Shown: one piece after another, positions 44,404 through 53,167 of the stretch
Layout of the letters: each line of letters opens with the position of its first letter
How positions within the stretch are numbered: the first letter of the stretch is position 1
Source of the DNA: JAWPMT01 sp965267435
Lineage (GTDB): Bacteria; Bacteroidota; Bacteroidia; Cytophagales; Cyclobacteriaceae
Assembly (NCBI GenBank): GCA_965267435.1
Contig: OZ253960.1
Location: 1,984,001-2,048,000 of the forward strand
Direction of reading: 5' to 3'
DNA: 64,000 bases
The notes under the pieces: generated by a model
Databases searched by the model: none
Told to the model about the DNA's origin: nothing
Seen by the model: the letters and a program-made list of their open reading frames with translations, nothing else
Translations under genes and position numbers: made by a program

Positions 44404-44940
44404 ATGCGTTGGTGGCTTATCCTCACATCCCTCCTACTGACAGTTGGCTGTTCACAAAAAGTAGTCAATTTCGTCAATGAAGACTCAGACTTTGGGTCCT
44501 ATTCCAGCTATGTCATTCGGAACTTCAAAGTCTCCGAAGCCAACGTAAGCCCTGAAGGCGAGCGCCTCCTGATGATCCTGGAGACCAGCCTCGAAAACCA
44601 GATGCGCCGCCGAGACTACAAAAAGGTAGGACAATCACCAGACCTCCTCCTTCGCTACGAGTTGCTGACCAACCTCAATTCCCGGACAAACGTGGACCAG
44701 ACACCCTACAGCCCCATCGTGCGGGTCAACACCAGAACGTTTAAGGAATCGGCACTACTGGTCGAACTGACTGATCGCAAAACGAGAAAGCTGGTATGGC
44801 AGGCCAGCATCGATATGAAAGATCCCGGCAAAAAGCCTGCGGATCGCTTCTTGCAAGAAGCCATAGTGAAGATGTTCAATTCCTACCTATATAGAGCCAA
44901 CAGCTCAGAGCAGGATCAAAGCCTCATAAGTAATGAATGA
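44404..44940 (+). CDS. DUF4136 lipoprotein
   Basis: 178 residues. The lipoprotein signal ends TVGC (Cys16). The mature domain has FVNEDSDFGSYSSYVIRNFK, then PDLLLRYEL and LVELTDRKTRKLVWQASIDM, the DUF4136 pattern of a small outer-membrane-anchored domain in Bacteroidota and Proteobacteria. Function unknown. The 3' end overlaps the NhaC antiporter start by 8 bp (44933-44940), so the two are coupled. Confidence 0.85.
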   Translation: MRWWLILTSLLLTVGCSQKVVNFVNEDSDFGSYSSYVIRNFKVSEANVSPEGERLLMILETSLENQMRRRDYKKVGQSPDLLLRYELLTNLNSRTNVDQTPYSPIVRVNTRTFKESALLVELTDRKTRKLVWQASIDMKDPGKKPADRFLQEAIVKMFNSYLYRANSSEQDQSLISNE

Positions 44941-46342
44941 CTACGGTTTTTGGAGTATCATCCCTCCAGTACTGGCCATTGCCCTGGCCATTCGCACCAA
45001 GCAAGTGACCTTCTCCCTTCTACTCGGGCTCTTTGTCGGTGGTTTGATCATGGAGGGATGGAACCCATTCCGGGCATTTGTAGGAACGCTCGATGCACTT
45101 ATCACCGTGTTCGAAAGTGCCGGAAATACCCGAACAGTCGTATTCACACTACTCATCGGGGCACTTATCGCTCTGATACGGGCAGCGGGGGGTGTTCAAG
45201 GCTTCATCAACCTTATTCAAAAGAAACTATCCAGTTCCAAAAGCCCGAAGAGCACGCTGCAGGTCGCTGCAGGCCTCACTGGTTTCCTGATCTTCATCGA
45301 GTCCAACATCTCTATTCTGACGGTAGGCACGGCGTTTCGACCTCTCTTTGACAAGTTCCAAATCGCTCGGGAGAAACTGGCGTATTTTGCGGACTCCAGC
45401 TCTGCACCCTCCTGTATCCTCTTCCCGATCAATGCCTGGGGAGCCTACATCATGGGACTACTGGCTGCCTATGAGACGCTCGATCCTTTCAAAACTCTCC
45501 TGCTATCTATTCCATTTAACATCTATCCCATTCTGACGCTTGTTCTCGTCTTCTACCTGGCATCGACAGATAAGTCCTTCGGGCCCATGAGGCATGTTGT
45601 AGCAAGACAAGACGATGGTTCCGCGGAGACTGCGACTGGAGAAGGCAATTGGTTGGATATGCTGCTCCCATTGCTGGTAATGATCTTTACGATGCCACTT
45701 TATCTTATATACACAGGATGGTCTGGGGCAGAGAGTGGATCCTTCACAGACACACTGTGGCTCAGCATTGGAAACGGATCCGGCTCGGCTGCCGTGCTCT
45801 ACGCGGTCACCACAGCCGTAATCTTCGCCGGTATCTATTTTGGGATCCGCAAAAAGATCAACCTGCAGTCTTTCTTCGATCATTCCATGAAAGGCATGGG
45901 CGAAATGCTCATGATGGCACTTCTCATGGTGCTGGCATTCGCCATCGGCAATCTGTGTAATGCTCTGGGTACCGGGCAATACGTCGCCGACATCACCAGT
46001 CGCTGGCTTAACCCCGGGATCGCTCCGGCGCTGATCTTTGTCACTAGTAGCTTCGTGGCTTTCGCGACAGGTACCTCATGGGGGACCTTCGCGATCATGA
46101 TCTCTATCGCTGTACCTCTGGCTGAGGCTGTGGGATTGAATCTGTACCTAACGATTGCGGCTGTGCTGGGTGGAGGTGTCTTTGGGGATCATTGCTCCCC
46201 GATTTCGGACACCACACTGATCAGTTCAATGGCTTCCGGATCAGATCACATCGATCATGTCCGCACACAATTGCCCTACGCTCTGTTCACAGGCAGCCTG
46301 ACGACCATTATATATGTGATCCTCGGATTTACGCTTTCCTGA
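44933..46342 (+). CDS. NhaC-family Na+/H+ antiporter
   Basis: 469-residue inner-membrane protein with about 11-12 helices. The conserved blocks LSSSKSPKSTLQVAAGLTGF, FADSSSAPSCILFPINAWGA, FATGTSWGTFAIM and GGGVFGDHCSPISDTTLISS define the NhaC branch of the ion-transporter superfamily. It would exchange internal Na+ (or a dicarboxylate in some members) for protons, consistent with a saline habitat. It is translated with the DUF4136 lipoprotein upstream. Confidence 0.92.
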   Translation: MNDYGFWSIIPPVLAIALAIRTKQVTFSLLLGLFVGGLIMEGWNPFRAFVGTLDALITVFESAGNTRTVVFTLLIGALIALIRAAGGVQGFINLIQKKLSSSKSPKSTLQVAAGLTGFLIFIESNISILTVGTAFRPLFDKFQIAREKLAYFADSSSAPSCILFPINAWGAYIMGLLAAYETLDPFKTLLLSIPFNIYPILTLVLVFYLASTDKSFGPMRHVVARQDDGSAETATGEGNWLDMLLPLLVMIFTMPLYLIYTGWSGAESGSFTDTLWLSIGNGSGSAAVLYAVTTAVIFAGIYFGIRKKINLQSFFDHSMKGMGEMLMMALLMVLAFAIGNLCNALGTGQYVADITSRWLNPGIAPALIFVTSSFVAFATGTSWGTFAIMISIAVPLAEAVGLNLYLTIAAVLGGGVFGDHCSPISDTTLISSMASGSDHIDHVRTQLPYALFTGSLTTIIYVILGFTLS

Positions 46343-46691
46343 TACGTTACATGGGAAATTGCAACTTGGTCAGGCAGTTCGGCTAAGAGAAAGGTGGCGT
46401 AGCATGAAAAGAGCAAGAAGTATAAACTACTGTTGATGGGGAAATGTTTAGGTATTTCGAGCCATAACGCAGAGAATCGACAAAAAAATCACTGTTTTAT
46501 ACCCTTTTTTGGATAAATGACTCACATCGACCGGGGGGCACTACTATAATTCATCTAATGATGTTGCCATTTTCTTATTAAGTCCTCAATACAACCCGTT
46601 CGTTTTTAGATATTCCGGCTCAAAACAAATCTTTATTGTTAGAAGTGCATTTTTTAGGGTTCACGGGAAAAACTTTTGACTTATGTACAGT

Positions 46692-46717
46692 TTTTGCGGA
46701 ATTTTACTCCCGCAAAA
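46692..46717. repeat. 8-bp inverted repeat in spacer
   Basis: TTTTGCGG (46692-46699) and CCGCAAAA (46710-46717), 26 bp before a possible small membrane protein. Could be a regulatory site or leader hairpin. The rest of the 400-bp stretch 46343-46691 shows nothing I can support. Confidence 0.35.
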
Positions 46718-46742
46718 CAACCGTAAATTTTTGAGCACGATT

Positions 46743-46883
46743 ATGAAACACACCGCCCGAAAAATGGTCTTGCTGATAGTGGTTTATATTTTGTTGATGA
46801 CATTTTTTGTCACTGAAGAACAGAATATCTTCCAATCAATCGCACAAAACTTTTACAGCTTAAGTATTTACAAGCCGTTCTAG
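46743..46883 (+). CDS. Possible small single-pass membrane protein
   Basis: 46 residues: a basic start MKHTARK, one hydrophobic helix (VLLIVVYILLMTFF) and a polar tail EEQNIFQSIAQNF. This layout fits bacterial small membrane proteins, but length alone makes chance possible. It lies in a 550-bp spacer after the NhaC gene, preceded by an inverted repeat. No family known. Confidence 0.3.
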   Translation: MKHTARKMVLLIVVYILLMTFFVTEEQNIFQSIAQNFYSLSIYKPF

Positions 46884-46892
46884 AAGATTTCC

Positions 46893-47393
46893 CTAGCCGC
46901 CTCTCAATTCGATCTCGAGGGAATCCAACTTGTCATGCATCAAGAACGATGACTTATCATAGTTGGGTATGGGTATCAACCCCAGGTTATTATTGGAAAA
47001 ACCATAGGGCTCCACTGGTATGCTCATGAGGTTTGTATCCAACTCTCCATTGCCGTTCACATCGTGATAAATGCTTATAACGTAATTGTGTTCTGTATCC
47101 AGGCTATCCAAGTCCAAAGTAACCTCACTTGACCTGACTGGAATCTTCGCCGACATGACTACATTATCTGTCAAAAAATCTTCGCGACGATCGTAGACTG
47201 CGAGCATTACCTGTCCCTCAAGCTTCCGAATATTAGTGACTTTGACCCGAAGCACCTTACTGGGATCTTGTGCCTGTATTTGTGCTAGTGCTGATTCAGA
47301 GAAGAATAGACAAACGAGGAACAGAAGATGAGTAACGCCTCTCACTATACCGTCGTCTTTGAGTTGAATGACCTTTAACCCTGGTTGATACAT
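46893..47393 (-). CDS. Exported DUF2141 protein
   Basis: 166 residues if started at the ATG 47393; a GTG at 47345 would place the signal peptide (THLLFLVCLFFSESALAQ) directly at the N-terminus and may be the true start. The mature domain has LRVKVTNIRKLEGQVMLAVY, then ISIYHDVNGNGELDTN and PVEPYGFSNN, the hallmark of DUF2141 proteins. These are small periplasmic beta-sandwich proteins of unknown role, common in Bacteroidota. Divergent from the M23 peptidase gene. Confidence 0.88.
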   Translation of the reverse strand: MYQPGLKVIQLKDDGIVRGVTHLLFLVCLFFSESALAQIQAQDPSKVLRVKVTNIRKLEGQVMLAVYDRREDFLTDNVVMSAKIPVRSSEVTLDLDSLDTEHNYVISIYHDVNGNGELDTNLMSIPVEPYGFSNNNLGLIPIPNYDKSSFLMHDKLDSLEIELRGG

Positions 47394-47479
47394 TGAACTT
47401 TGCTAATTGCCTGCTATAATAGTAAAATTCACCATACGACCTATTAACTAATTCCTTGAACGGATCGTATTTTATCTTG

Positions 47480-48292
47480 ATGAGAATACCAACGATAGTC
47501 ATTCTATTAGCCCTCTGCCATTCTTTGCTAGGGCAAAATGACGATAGTGTCATAGAAATAAGGGATGAAAAGACCGTAGACGGCCTGACCATCTACGCTA
47601 CGAACAAAGACATCCTACCCTACACTATCGAACTAGACATCACCCAGAAGAACTTGCAGTCGAATCTTTCGTTCCCCGCAAAGATCGTAGTGGAGCCAAC
47701 GCTCGACCCTGTTCCCATTGCAGTGCTTACTAAGAAAAACCCGACGCAAGGTTGGAGTTATAGCTCCCGGTATACATTCTACAGGGGAGACTATCGCTCA
47801 AAGCACGAAGACGATTATGCTTATGCCCTCCCTTTCGCCGAGGGTAAGGAATTTGTCATGAGCCAGGGGTATGGAGGTTCTTTCTCCCATCAGGAAAAGA
47901 AAGCCATCGACTTTACGATGCCCGAAGGCACAAAAATTCTGAGTGCCAGAGATGGCATAGTTGTAAAGGTGAAAGAGGATTCTAAAAGAGGCTGCCCGGA
48001 TCGTAGTTGTATGGACATGGCCAACATGATCACTATCATGCATGAGGACGGAAGCTTCGCAGAGTACGTTCATCTCAAGAAAAATGGCAGCACGGTAAAG
48101 GTGGGAGACCGAGTAAATCGCGGCGAACATATTGGATATAGTGGCGCTACGGGCTTTGCTTCGGGCCCGCATTTGCACTTTGAAGTGTACCTCCCCAGCC
48201 GCGGTGCCACAAAGACAGTCGCTACCTATTTCGAAACTGCCCCCGGGCAAAAGGAACGGCTCCAAGAGCGGCAGAAATACGAAGCCTTCTGA
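47480..48292 (+). CDS. M23 family metallopeptidase (LytM/lysostaphin-like)
   Basis: 270 residues from the ATG at 47480, which gives the signal peptide MRIPTIVILLALCHSLLGQ. An N-terminal beta domain precedes the M23 fold. Zinc ligands are seen in FSHQEKKAIDFTMPEGT (HxxxD-type first motif) and GPHLHFEVY (HxH). The usual active-site His lies in YVHLKKNG. It should cut peptidoglycan peptide bridges or act as an amidase activator. It converges on lysA with 11 bp between stops. Confidence 0.9.
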   Translation: MRIPTIVILLALCHSLLGQNDDSVIEIRDEKTVDGLTIYATNKDILPYTIELDITQKNLQSNLSFPAKIVVEPTLDPVPIAVLTKKNPTQGWSYSSRYTFYRGDYRSKHEDDYAYALPFAEGKEFVMSQGYGGSFSHQEKKAIDFTMPEGTKILSARDGIVVKVKEDSKRGCPDRSCMDMANMITIMHEDGSFAEYVHLKKNGSTVKVGDRVNRGEHIGYSGATGFASGPHLHFEVYLPSRGATKTVATYFETAPGQKERLQERQKYEAF

Positions 48293-48303
48293 CTGTTTGT
48301 GAG

Positions 48304-49461
48304 CTAATGGTCGAAATCGTCGCTGTACACCGACGGCGCAATTTCCCGCAGATTATAGCGACTGCTCATCACTTCGGCATACGCCCCCGTTGACCGGATC
48401 GCGAGGACATCCCCCCGCTCACTGAAAGGCAAGTTGATACCCCTGGCAAAAGCATCGGAGGTTTCACAGATCGGACCGACGACATCGTAAGTATCCTCCC
48501 CATTGGATGAGGAGAGACTCTGGATCTTGTGTATCGCCTGATATAGCGCTGGCCGCAGTAGCTCTGTCATACCCGCATCCACAATGAGAAACGTCGTGCC
48601 CTCGCCAGGCTTATTGTACAATACCCGTGTGATGAGTGAACCGCACTGTCCAACGAGCGATCGGCCAAGTTCAAAGTGCAAGGTCTGATGATCCCGAAGG
48701 TTGAGCTCATTTTTGAAGGCGTCGAAGTACGTCTTGAAGTCTGGAATAGCCGTACCATCCGGGTCCATGTAGTCAATGCCCAGGCCTCCGCCGACATTGA
48801 GGTGAGGCAACTTAAATCCCTCACCTTCAAGGTACGTCTGGATCTCATTGACTTTGGTGATCAATGCCGAGAACCGGGAAAGGTCCGAAATCTGAGAGCC
48901 GATGTGAAAGTGAACGCCAATGAACCGCAGGTGCTGTAAGCGCCGGATATATGGAATCGCCGCTGTGAGTTCTTCGAATGTTACACCAAACTTATTGTTG
49001 CGCTTCCCGGTAGTGATGTACTCATGTGTGCCAGCATCGACATTGGGGTTGAGCCGCAGGGCAAAATTGGCAGTCTTGCCACGCTGACCGGCGAGCTGCT
49101 CAATGACCTCCAGTTCCTGGATCGACTCCACGTTGAAGGCAAAGATCTCCTCATCCAGGCCCAAAGTGATCTCCTGATCTGTTTTCCCAACGCCTGCAAA
49201 GACCACATCATCTTTCGGGAATCCCACCTCAATGGCTTTTCGCACTTCATTGCCGGACACACAGTCCGCACCGAACCCTGCTTCGCAAACTTCCTTCAGC
49301 AGCCGGTTATTGACATTTGCTTTCAGCGCGTAATGCACTCTGAAAGGGTGACCGTCAATTTCCTGCTTCACCACCTGCAGCGTGCGTCGTAGAAGTCCGA
49401 TATCGTAGAAATAGAAGGGAGTTTCCAGCGACTCGAAATGCTCGAGATAATTCGAATCCAT
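48304..49461 (-). CDS. lysA: Diaminopimelate decarboxylase
   Basis: 385-residue PLP enzyme that makes lysine from meso-diaminopimelate. The PLP lysine is in VHYALKANVN, the glycine-rich phosphate loop in LNVGGGLGIDY, and GVHFHIGSQI, ELGRSLVGQCG and the C-terminal VVGPICETSD (the catalytic Cys contributed across the dimer) are all in place. It is the last gene of the operon dapD - DUF3108 - TPR lipoprotein - lysA, 2 bp after the TPR gene. Confidence 0.96.
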   Translation of the reverse strand: MDSNYLEHFESLETPFYFYDIGLLRRTLQVVKQEIDGHPFRVHYALKANVNNRLLKEVCEAGFGADCVSGNEVRKAIEVGFPKDDVVFAGVGKTDQEITLGLDEEIFAFNVESIQELEVIEQLAGQRGKTANFALRLNPNVDAGTHEYITTGKRNNKFGVTFEELTAAIPYIRRLQHLRFIGVHFHIGSQISDLSRFSALITKVNEIQTYLEGEGFKLPHLNVGGGLGIDYMDPDGTAIPDFKTYFDAFKNELNLRDHQTLHFELGRSLVGQCGSLITRVLYNKPGEGTTFLIVDAGMTELLRPALYQAIHKIQSLSSSNGEDTYDVVGPICETSDAFARGINLPFSERGDVLAIRSTGAYAEVMSSRYNLREIAPSVYSDDFDH

Positions 49462-49463
49462 GG

Positions 49464-50054
49464 CTACTTACAATATTTACCCAATGCCTCTTCCGCACCC
49501 TCTACCTCAAGGTTCCGCGCCTTGATCAGATCTTCACAGGCAGACTGCGAGCGATTGAGTTGTATTTTGAGCGCTCCCCGGTAGAGATAAGCATCTCCCA
49601 GGTCCGGGTTGAGCTTCAATGCCAGGCTATAAGACTCCAGTGCCGCATCAAAATAACCCAACTGGTGCCGACACCGACCCTCCAGAAAGTGCCCTTGAGG
49701 AGAGTTTTCGTTCAAATCCAGTGCCCTTCCAGCATCCACTAATGCCTGCGAGTACTGACCGAGCTTGTAGTGAACGTGCGCCATACTGATGTAAGCATTG
49801 ATGTTGCGCTCATCCGCTCGAATCACCCGCTCAAAATCGGCCATGGCTTCATCGAATTTACCCAATTCCTCGTACGCACGTCCCCGGTTGTACAATATGG
49901 ATACGTCAGGATTCTCACTGAGCTCATCGTCATAAGCCTCCACGGCCGCTTCGTATTTGCCGGCGTTGAATAGCGCATCGCCTTTACTCGTAGGGCCGGA
50001 ATTGCAAGAAATAACGAAACCCGCCAAGAGGATCCACAGTTGATTACTATTCAT
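49464..50054 (-). CDS. TPR-repeat lipoprotein
   Basis: 196 residues. The lipoprotein signal ends VISC (Cys17). Five TPR motifs follow, for example YEAAVEAYDDELSENPDVSI, FDEAMADFERVIRADERNIN, YSQALVDAGRALDLNENSPQ and FDAALESYSLALKLNPDLGD. It is a protein-interaction scaffold on the periplasmic face of a membrane, partner unknown. Located in the middle of the dapD-lysA operon, which hints at a link to the cell wall but does not prove it. Confidence 0.88.
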   Translation of the reverse strand: MNSNQLWILLAGFVISCNSGPTSKGDALFNAGKYEAAVEAYDDELSENPDVSILYNRGRAYEELGKFDEAMADFERVIRADERNINAYISMAHVHYKLGQYSQALVDAGRALDLNENSPQGHFLEGRCRHQLGYFDAALESYSLALKLNPDLGDAYLYRGALKIQLNRSQSACEDLIKARNLEVEGAEEALGKYCK

Positions 50055-50084
50055 TGATATTTTCAGATATAATAGGTGGTGGTA

Positions 50085-50918
50085 TCAATTGGGCCGATAG
50101 TCTGGCCCATACTTAATGTTTTTATAAGAAGTGATCTCGCATGATGCACGCCCAATGAACATATCTGCCGTCATCTTCAGCGGCAGGCGATTGCGATCAG
50201 CGGAGAACCAGGCAGTCACCGAGTTTTCTCCATCGAATACTTTGTTGTCTGGCATCACTGGAATGAGCTTGTGTGCGCGCAACTTGCCAACACCAGTTTT
50301 GACCATCTCGATTCCTTGATAAAGGATCTTGAAGTGATAGAACGTATCCTCAAAAAATGTATCAAGGGTGATCGTATCCCCTTCCATGTACTGAGAGAAA
50401 TCTGTAGTTCTCATCACCAGTATACCACTCAACATGTCATAAATTGCTTGCTCTGGATCGTACTCGTAGTGATTAACTGAACTCTTATCTTTATCGAGCC
50501 GCCTGCGATCCACGCGAATTTGGCCAGAATCCGGCACAATGTGCACGCGTTCTTCCAACTCATATTTACCTTCCTGGATATTGCGGTAAGTGAACACTGG
50601 GGTGAGATCGTCTTCCTTTATTACCGCTCCCCATTCGTCGTCGACGGATGCAAAGATATTCAACAACCCCGCAGTTCCACCATTGACACGCATTTCGTAG
50701 CAGCTCTGGCCGGACCGATACTGGATGTCATCCTCTATCTGTACCGTGGCTCGTCCAATATGAAACCACCCATAATTCATGCTGTACTCGAGTACCTCTC
50801 CCCGATCAAAGGGATAATCGACGGCTGCGGCTCCATTTCCACCTTGCGCGGGAATTTGTGTGGGCAATAAACAATAAATGCCAAGCGCTAAATGCGAGAT
50901 GATTGAATTGATGAACAT
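50085..50918 (-). CDS. Exported DUF3108 protein
   Basis: 277 residues with an N-terminal signal peptide (about residues 1-25, ending IPAQ). The mature protein starts FDRGEVLEYSMNYGWFHIGR and continues with the beta-rich DUF3108 pattern (TYRNIQEGKYELEERV, then VMPDNKVFDGENSVTAWFS and RLPLKMTADMFIGRASCEI). In other bacteria DUF3108 proteins are periplasmic and linked to envelope processes; the function is not established. Co-transcribed with dapD (28 bp upstream) and the TPR lipoprotein (30 bp downstream). Confidence 0.88.
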   Translation of the reverse strand: MFINSIISHLALGIYCLLPTQIPAQGGNGAAAVDYPFDRGEVLEYSMNYGWFHIGRATVQIEDDIQYRSGQSCYEMRVNGGTAGLLNIFASVDDEWGAVIKEDDLTPVFTYRNIQEGKYELEERVHIVPDSGQIRVDRRRLDKDKSSVNHYEYDPEQAIYDMLSGILVMRTTDFSQYMEGDTITLDTFFEDTFYHFKILYQGIEMVKTGVGKLRAHKLIPVMPDNKVFDGENSVTAWFSADRNRLPLKMTADMFIGRASCEITSYKNIKYGPDYRPN

Positions 50919-50946
50919 ACGAACTGACCTCGATCTATATTAACGA

Positions 50947-51759
50947 TCAAACGGCCACATCATTTTCCCTAAGCGCGCTATTGAGGGAGGTCTTTTTGTC
51001 GGTACTCTCTTTTCGCTGACCGATGATCAGCGCACAGGGCACCTGGTACTCTCCGGCAGGGAATCTTTTGGGAATTGTCCCTGGAATAACGACGGATCGC
51101 GGTGGCACGTAACCTCTGTATTCCTTTGGTTCGTCACCAGTCACATCAATGATCTTGGAGCTACCAGTCAGCACCACATTGGCACCCAGAACCGCTTCCC
51201 GGCCGACACGTACACCCTCCACGACTATACATCTTGATCCGATAAAAGCATCATCCTCAATGATGACGGGTGCCGCCTGCAGAGGCTCTAATACACCTCC
51301 AATACCGACGCCTCCGCTGAGATGCACATTCTTGCCTATCTGGGCACAGCTACCAACTGTGGCCCAGGTATCAACCATTGTCCCCCCGTCCACATAGGCT
51401 CCGATGTTGACGTAGGAGGGCATAAGCACTGTATTGGAGCTGATGAAGGAGCCATACCTGGCAATCGCATGTGGAACCACCCGAACTCCCAATTGGTCGT
51501 ACCCGCTCTTGAGCTTGATCTTATCATGAAATTGGAAAGGCCCGACTTCGATCAACTGCATCTTCATCAACGGAAAGTAGAGGATCACGGCCTTCTTCAA
51601 CCACTCGTTAACGACCCATGCATCACCATCCGGCTCGGCAATCCGGCGTTTGCCGTTGTCCAGATCATCAATGATGGTCTTGATCGCTACCGCAATTTCC
51701 TTGGAATTAATAAGCGACCGATCTTCCCAGGCGTCTTCAATCAGGGACCTCAATTCCAT
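50947..51759 (-). CDS. dapD: Tetrahydrodipicolinate N-succinyltransferase
   Basis: 270-residue trimeric left-handed beta-helix enzyme that succinylates tetrahydrodipicolinate in the DAP/lysine pathway. Hexapeptide repeats are clear (SYVNIGAYVDGGTMVDTWAT, VHLSGGVGIGGVLEPLQAAP, AFIGSRCIVVEGVRVGREAV), with the substrate loop GVRVVPHAIARYGSF and the CoA-binding ending PCALIIGQRKESTDKKTSL. It opens the operon that ends in lysA. The presence of DapD shows that this organism uses the succinylase branch rather than the LL-aminotransferase route. Confidence 0.96.
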   Translation of the reverse strand: MELRSLIEDAWEDRSLINSKEIAVAIKTIIDDLDNGKRRIAEPDGDAWVVNEWLKKAVILYFPLMKMQLIEVGPFQFHDKIKLKSGYDQLGVRVVPHAIARYGSFISSNTVLMPSYVNIGAYVDGGTMVDTWATVGSCAQIGKNVHLSGGVGIGGVLEPLQAAPVIIEDDAFIGSRCIVVEGVRVGREAVLGANVVLTGSSKIIDVTGDEPKEYRGYVPPRSVVIPGTIPKRFPAGEYQVPCALIIGQRKESTDKKTSLNSALRENDVAV

Positions 51760-52083
51760 AGATAGCTTCTCTTTGTCGAATGGATTGCTTGCAATGCTGT
51801 CAATTCAGATGGATGGTGACTAACTCTCGTTTGCTGGTCGAAAACAACTAAATCCTCACTTAATATCATAAGGTTATTTCAAAAAAATGCAGAAAGCATC
51901 GCTCCTCTCACCGTAATACCTCGACCTACACACAGTTCGGCGGGTGCACAAACGTTAGATGGGGTCAATTTCTCTCCCCTCAACCAAACCTGGTCACCAT
52001 GCTCCTTCCGACAAATATCACTGCATCTAATTTCGCTGTCTCCACATTATAAAAAAGAAATAAAGGTCTATCGAAAAGAAGAA

Positions 52084-52114
52084 TTAGATTAGACTAACAA
52101 TTTATTTAGATTTG
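52084..52114 (+). promoter_or_regulatory. DtxR/MntR-like operator overlapping the metal-transporter promoter
   Basis: TTAGATTAGACTAACAATT (52084-52102) agrees with the DtxR consensus TTAGGTTAGSCTAACCTWA at 14 of 19 positions, including the invariant TTAG...TTAG.CTAAC core. Five bases on, TAGATTTG (52107-52114) is a perfect match to the -7 box TAnnTTTG. A regulator bound here would cover the promoter of the four-gene transporter operon. The rest of the 350-bp spacer (51760-52083) shows no gene. Confidence 0.65.
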
Positions 52115-52210
52115 TATTTTTACACGAGAAAACGGATTAAAAGAGACTTGCAACAGAATTCAGCCTTCCTATTCGATTGGATATCAAAGGGACACACCAT
52201 TCATAATCGA

Positions 52211-53167
52211 ATGGCAAACTTTCTGATTCCTTTTGCCTTTGTCATCCTGTTCAGCAATTGCCAGGTACCTACGGGGCAGTCCAATGCGACGACCAAGGCT
52301 ACAGTTGTAGCCACCACTGGTATGCTCTACGACGCCGTACTGAACATAGGCAAGAACGACATAGACGCACAAGTCATCATGGGACCTGGTGTGGACCCGC
52401 ACTTGTATAAAGCAACCCAGGGAGACCTGGCACGTCTGACGCAGGCTGACCTGATTATCTATAATGGCCTGTACCTGGAAGGGAAGATGGGTGAGATCCT
52501 GGAACAGCTGTCTGAACGTAAACCGGTGGTAGCTGCCGCCGAGTCAATTCCAACGCAAAGACTCCTGGCAACGACGCAATTTGGCCACTCCTATGACCCC
52601 CATGTGTGGTTTGATGTGAACTTATGGAAAGAGGTCGTCAGGACCATTGGCAATAGCCTTCAGACATTGGATACGGCCAAGGCGAGCGTTTTCCAAGTTC
52701 GTACAGAAGCATATCTACAAAAACTGGATTCGCTGCATGAGACAGTGGCGTCACGGATTGCGGCGATCCCCCAGGAACAACGTGTACTCGTCACTGCTCA
52801 CGATGCCTTCGGCTACTTTGGTGAGGCTTACGACATGGAAGTGAAGGGTCTCCAGGGCATCTCGACAGTCTCAGATTTTGGACTCAAGGACATTGCTGAA
52901 ATCACAGATCTCGTTATCGACCGTAAACTTGCGGCCATATTCGTGGAAACAAGTGTTTCAGAAAAAGCCATCAATGCTGTCATCGCAGGTTGCCGCGCCC
53001 GAGGCCACAAGGTCTCTATCGGTGGGTATCTATATTCGGATGCCATGGGGGCATTTGGCACGAAGGAAGGAACGTATCTGGGCATGGTGGATGCGAATGT
53101 CAGCACGATTGTGGATGGCCTTCGGGCAGAGACCAGCCCTACTGCAACAGATAGCAACAGCCTATGA
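52211..53167 (+). CDS. Metal ABC transporter substrate-binding lipoprotein (TroA/ZnuA/YtgA-like)
   Basis: 318 residues from the ATG at 52211, chosen because it gives a lipoprotein signal ending FSNC (Cys17); a longer frame reading from 52112 lacks a signal. The cluster A-I fold keeps the metal ligands: MGPGVDPHLY (first His), YDPHVWFD (second His), VTAHDAFGYF (Glu/His region) and FVETSVSEK plus GTYLGM at the end. No His-rich loop is present, which argues for manganese or iron rather than a zinc scavenger, but this is weak. It captures the metal in the periplasm for the ABC complex encoded next, whose ATPase gene overlaps it by 4 bp. Confidence 0.92.
   Translation: MANFLIPFAFVILFSNCQVPTGQSNATTKATVVATTGMLYDAVLNIGKNDIDAQVIMGPGVDPHLYKATQGDLARLTQADLIIYNGLYLEGKMGEILEQLSERKPVVAAAESIPTQRLLATTQFGHSYDPHVWFDVNLWKEVVRTIGNSLQTLDTAKASVFQVRTEAYLQKLDSLHETVASRIAAIPQEQRVLVTAHDAFGYFGEAYDMEVKGLQGISTVSDFGLKDIAEITDLVIDRKLAAIFVETSVSEKAINAVIAGCRARGHKVSIGGYLYSDAMGAFGTKEGTYLGMVDANVSTIVDGLRAETSPTATDSNSL

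Noticed and set aside
43488..46680. ACGGGAAAAACTT present in both AT-rich spacers (ending near 43499 and 46675)
   Set aside because: A 13-bp low-complexity match with no shared context; chance cannot be excluded.
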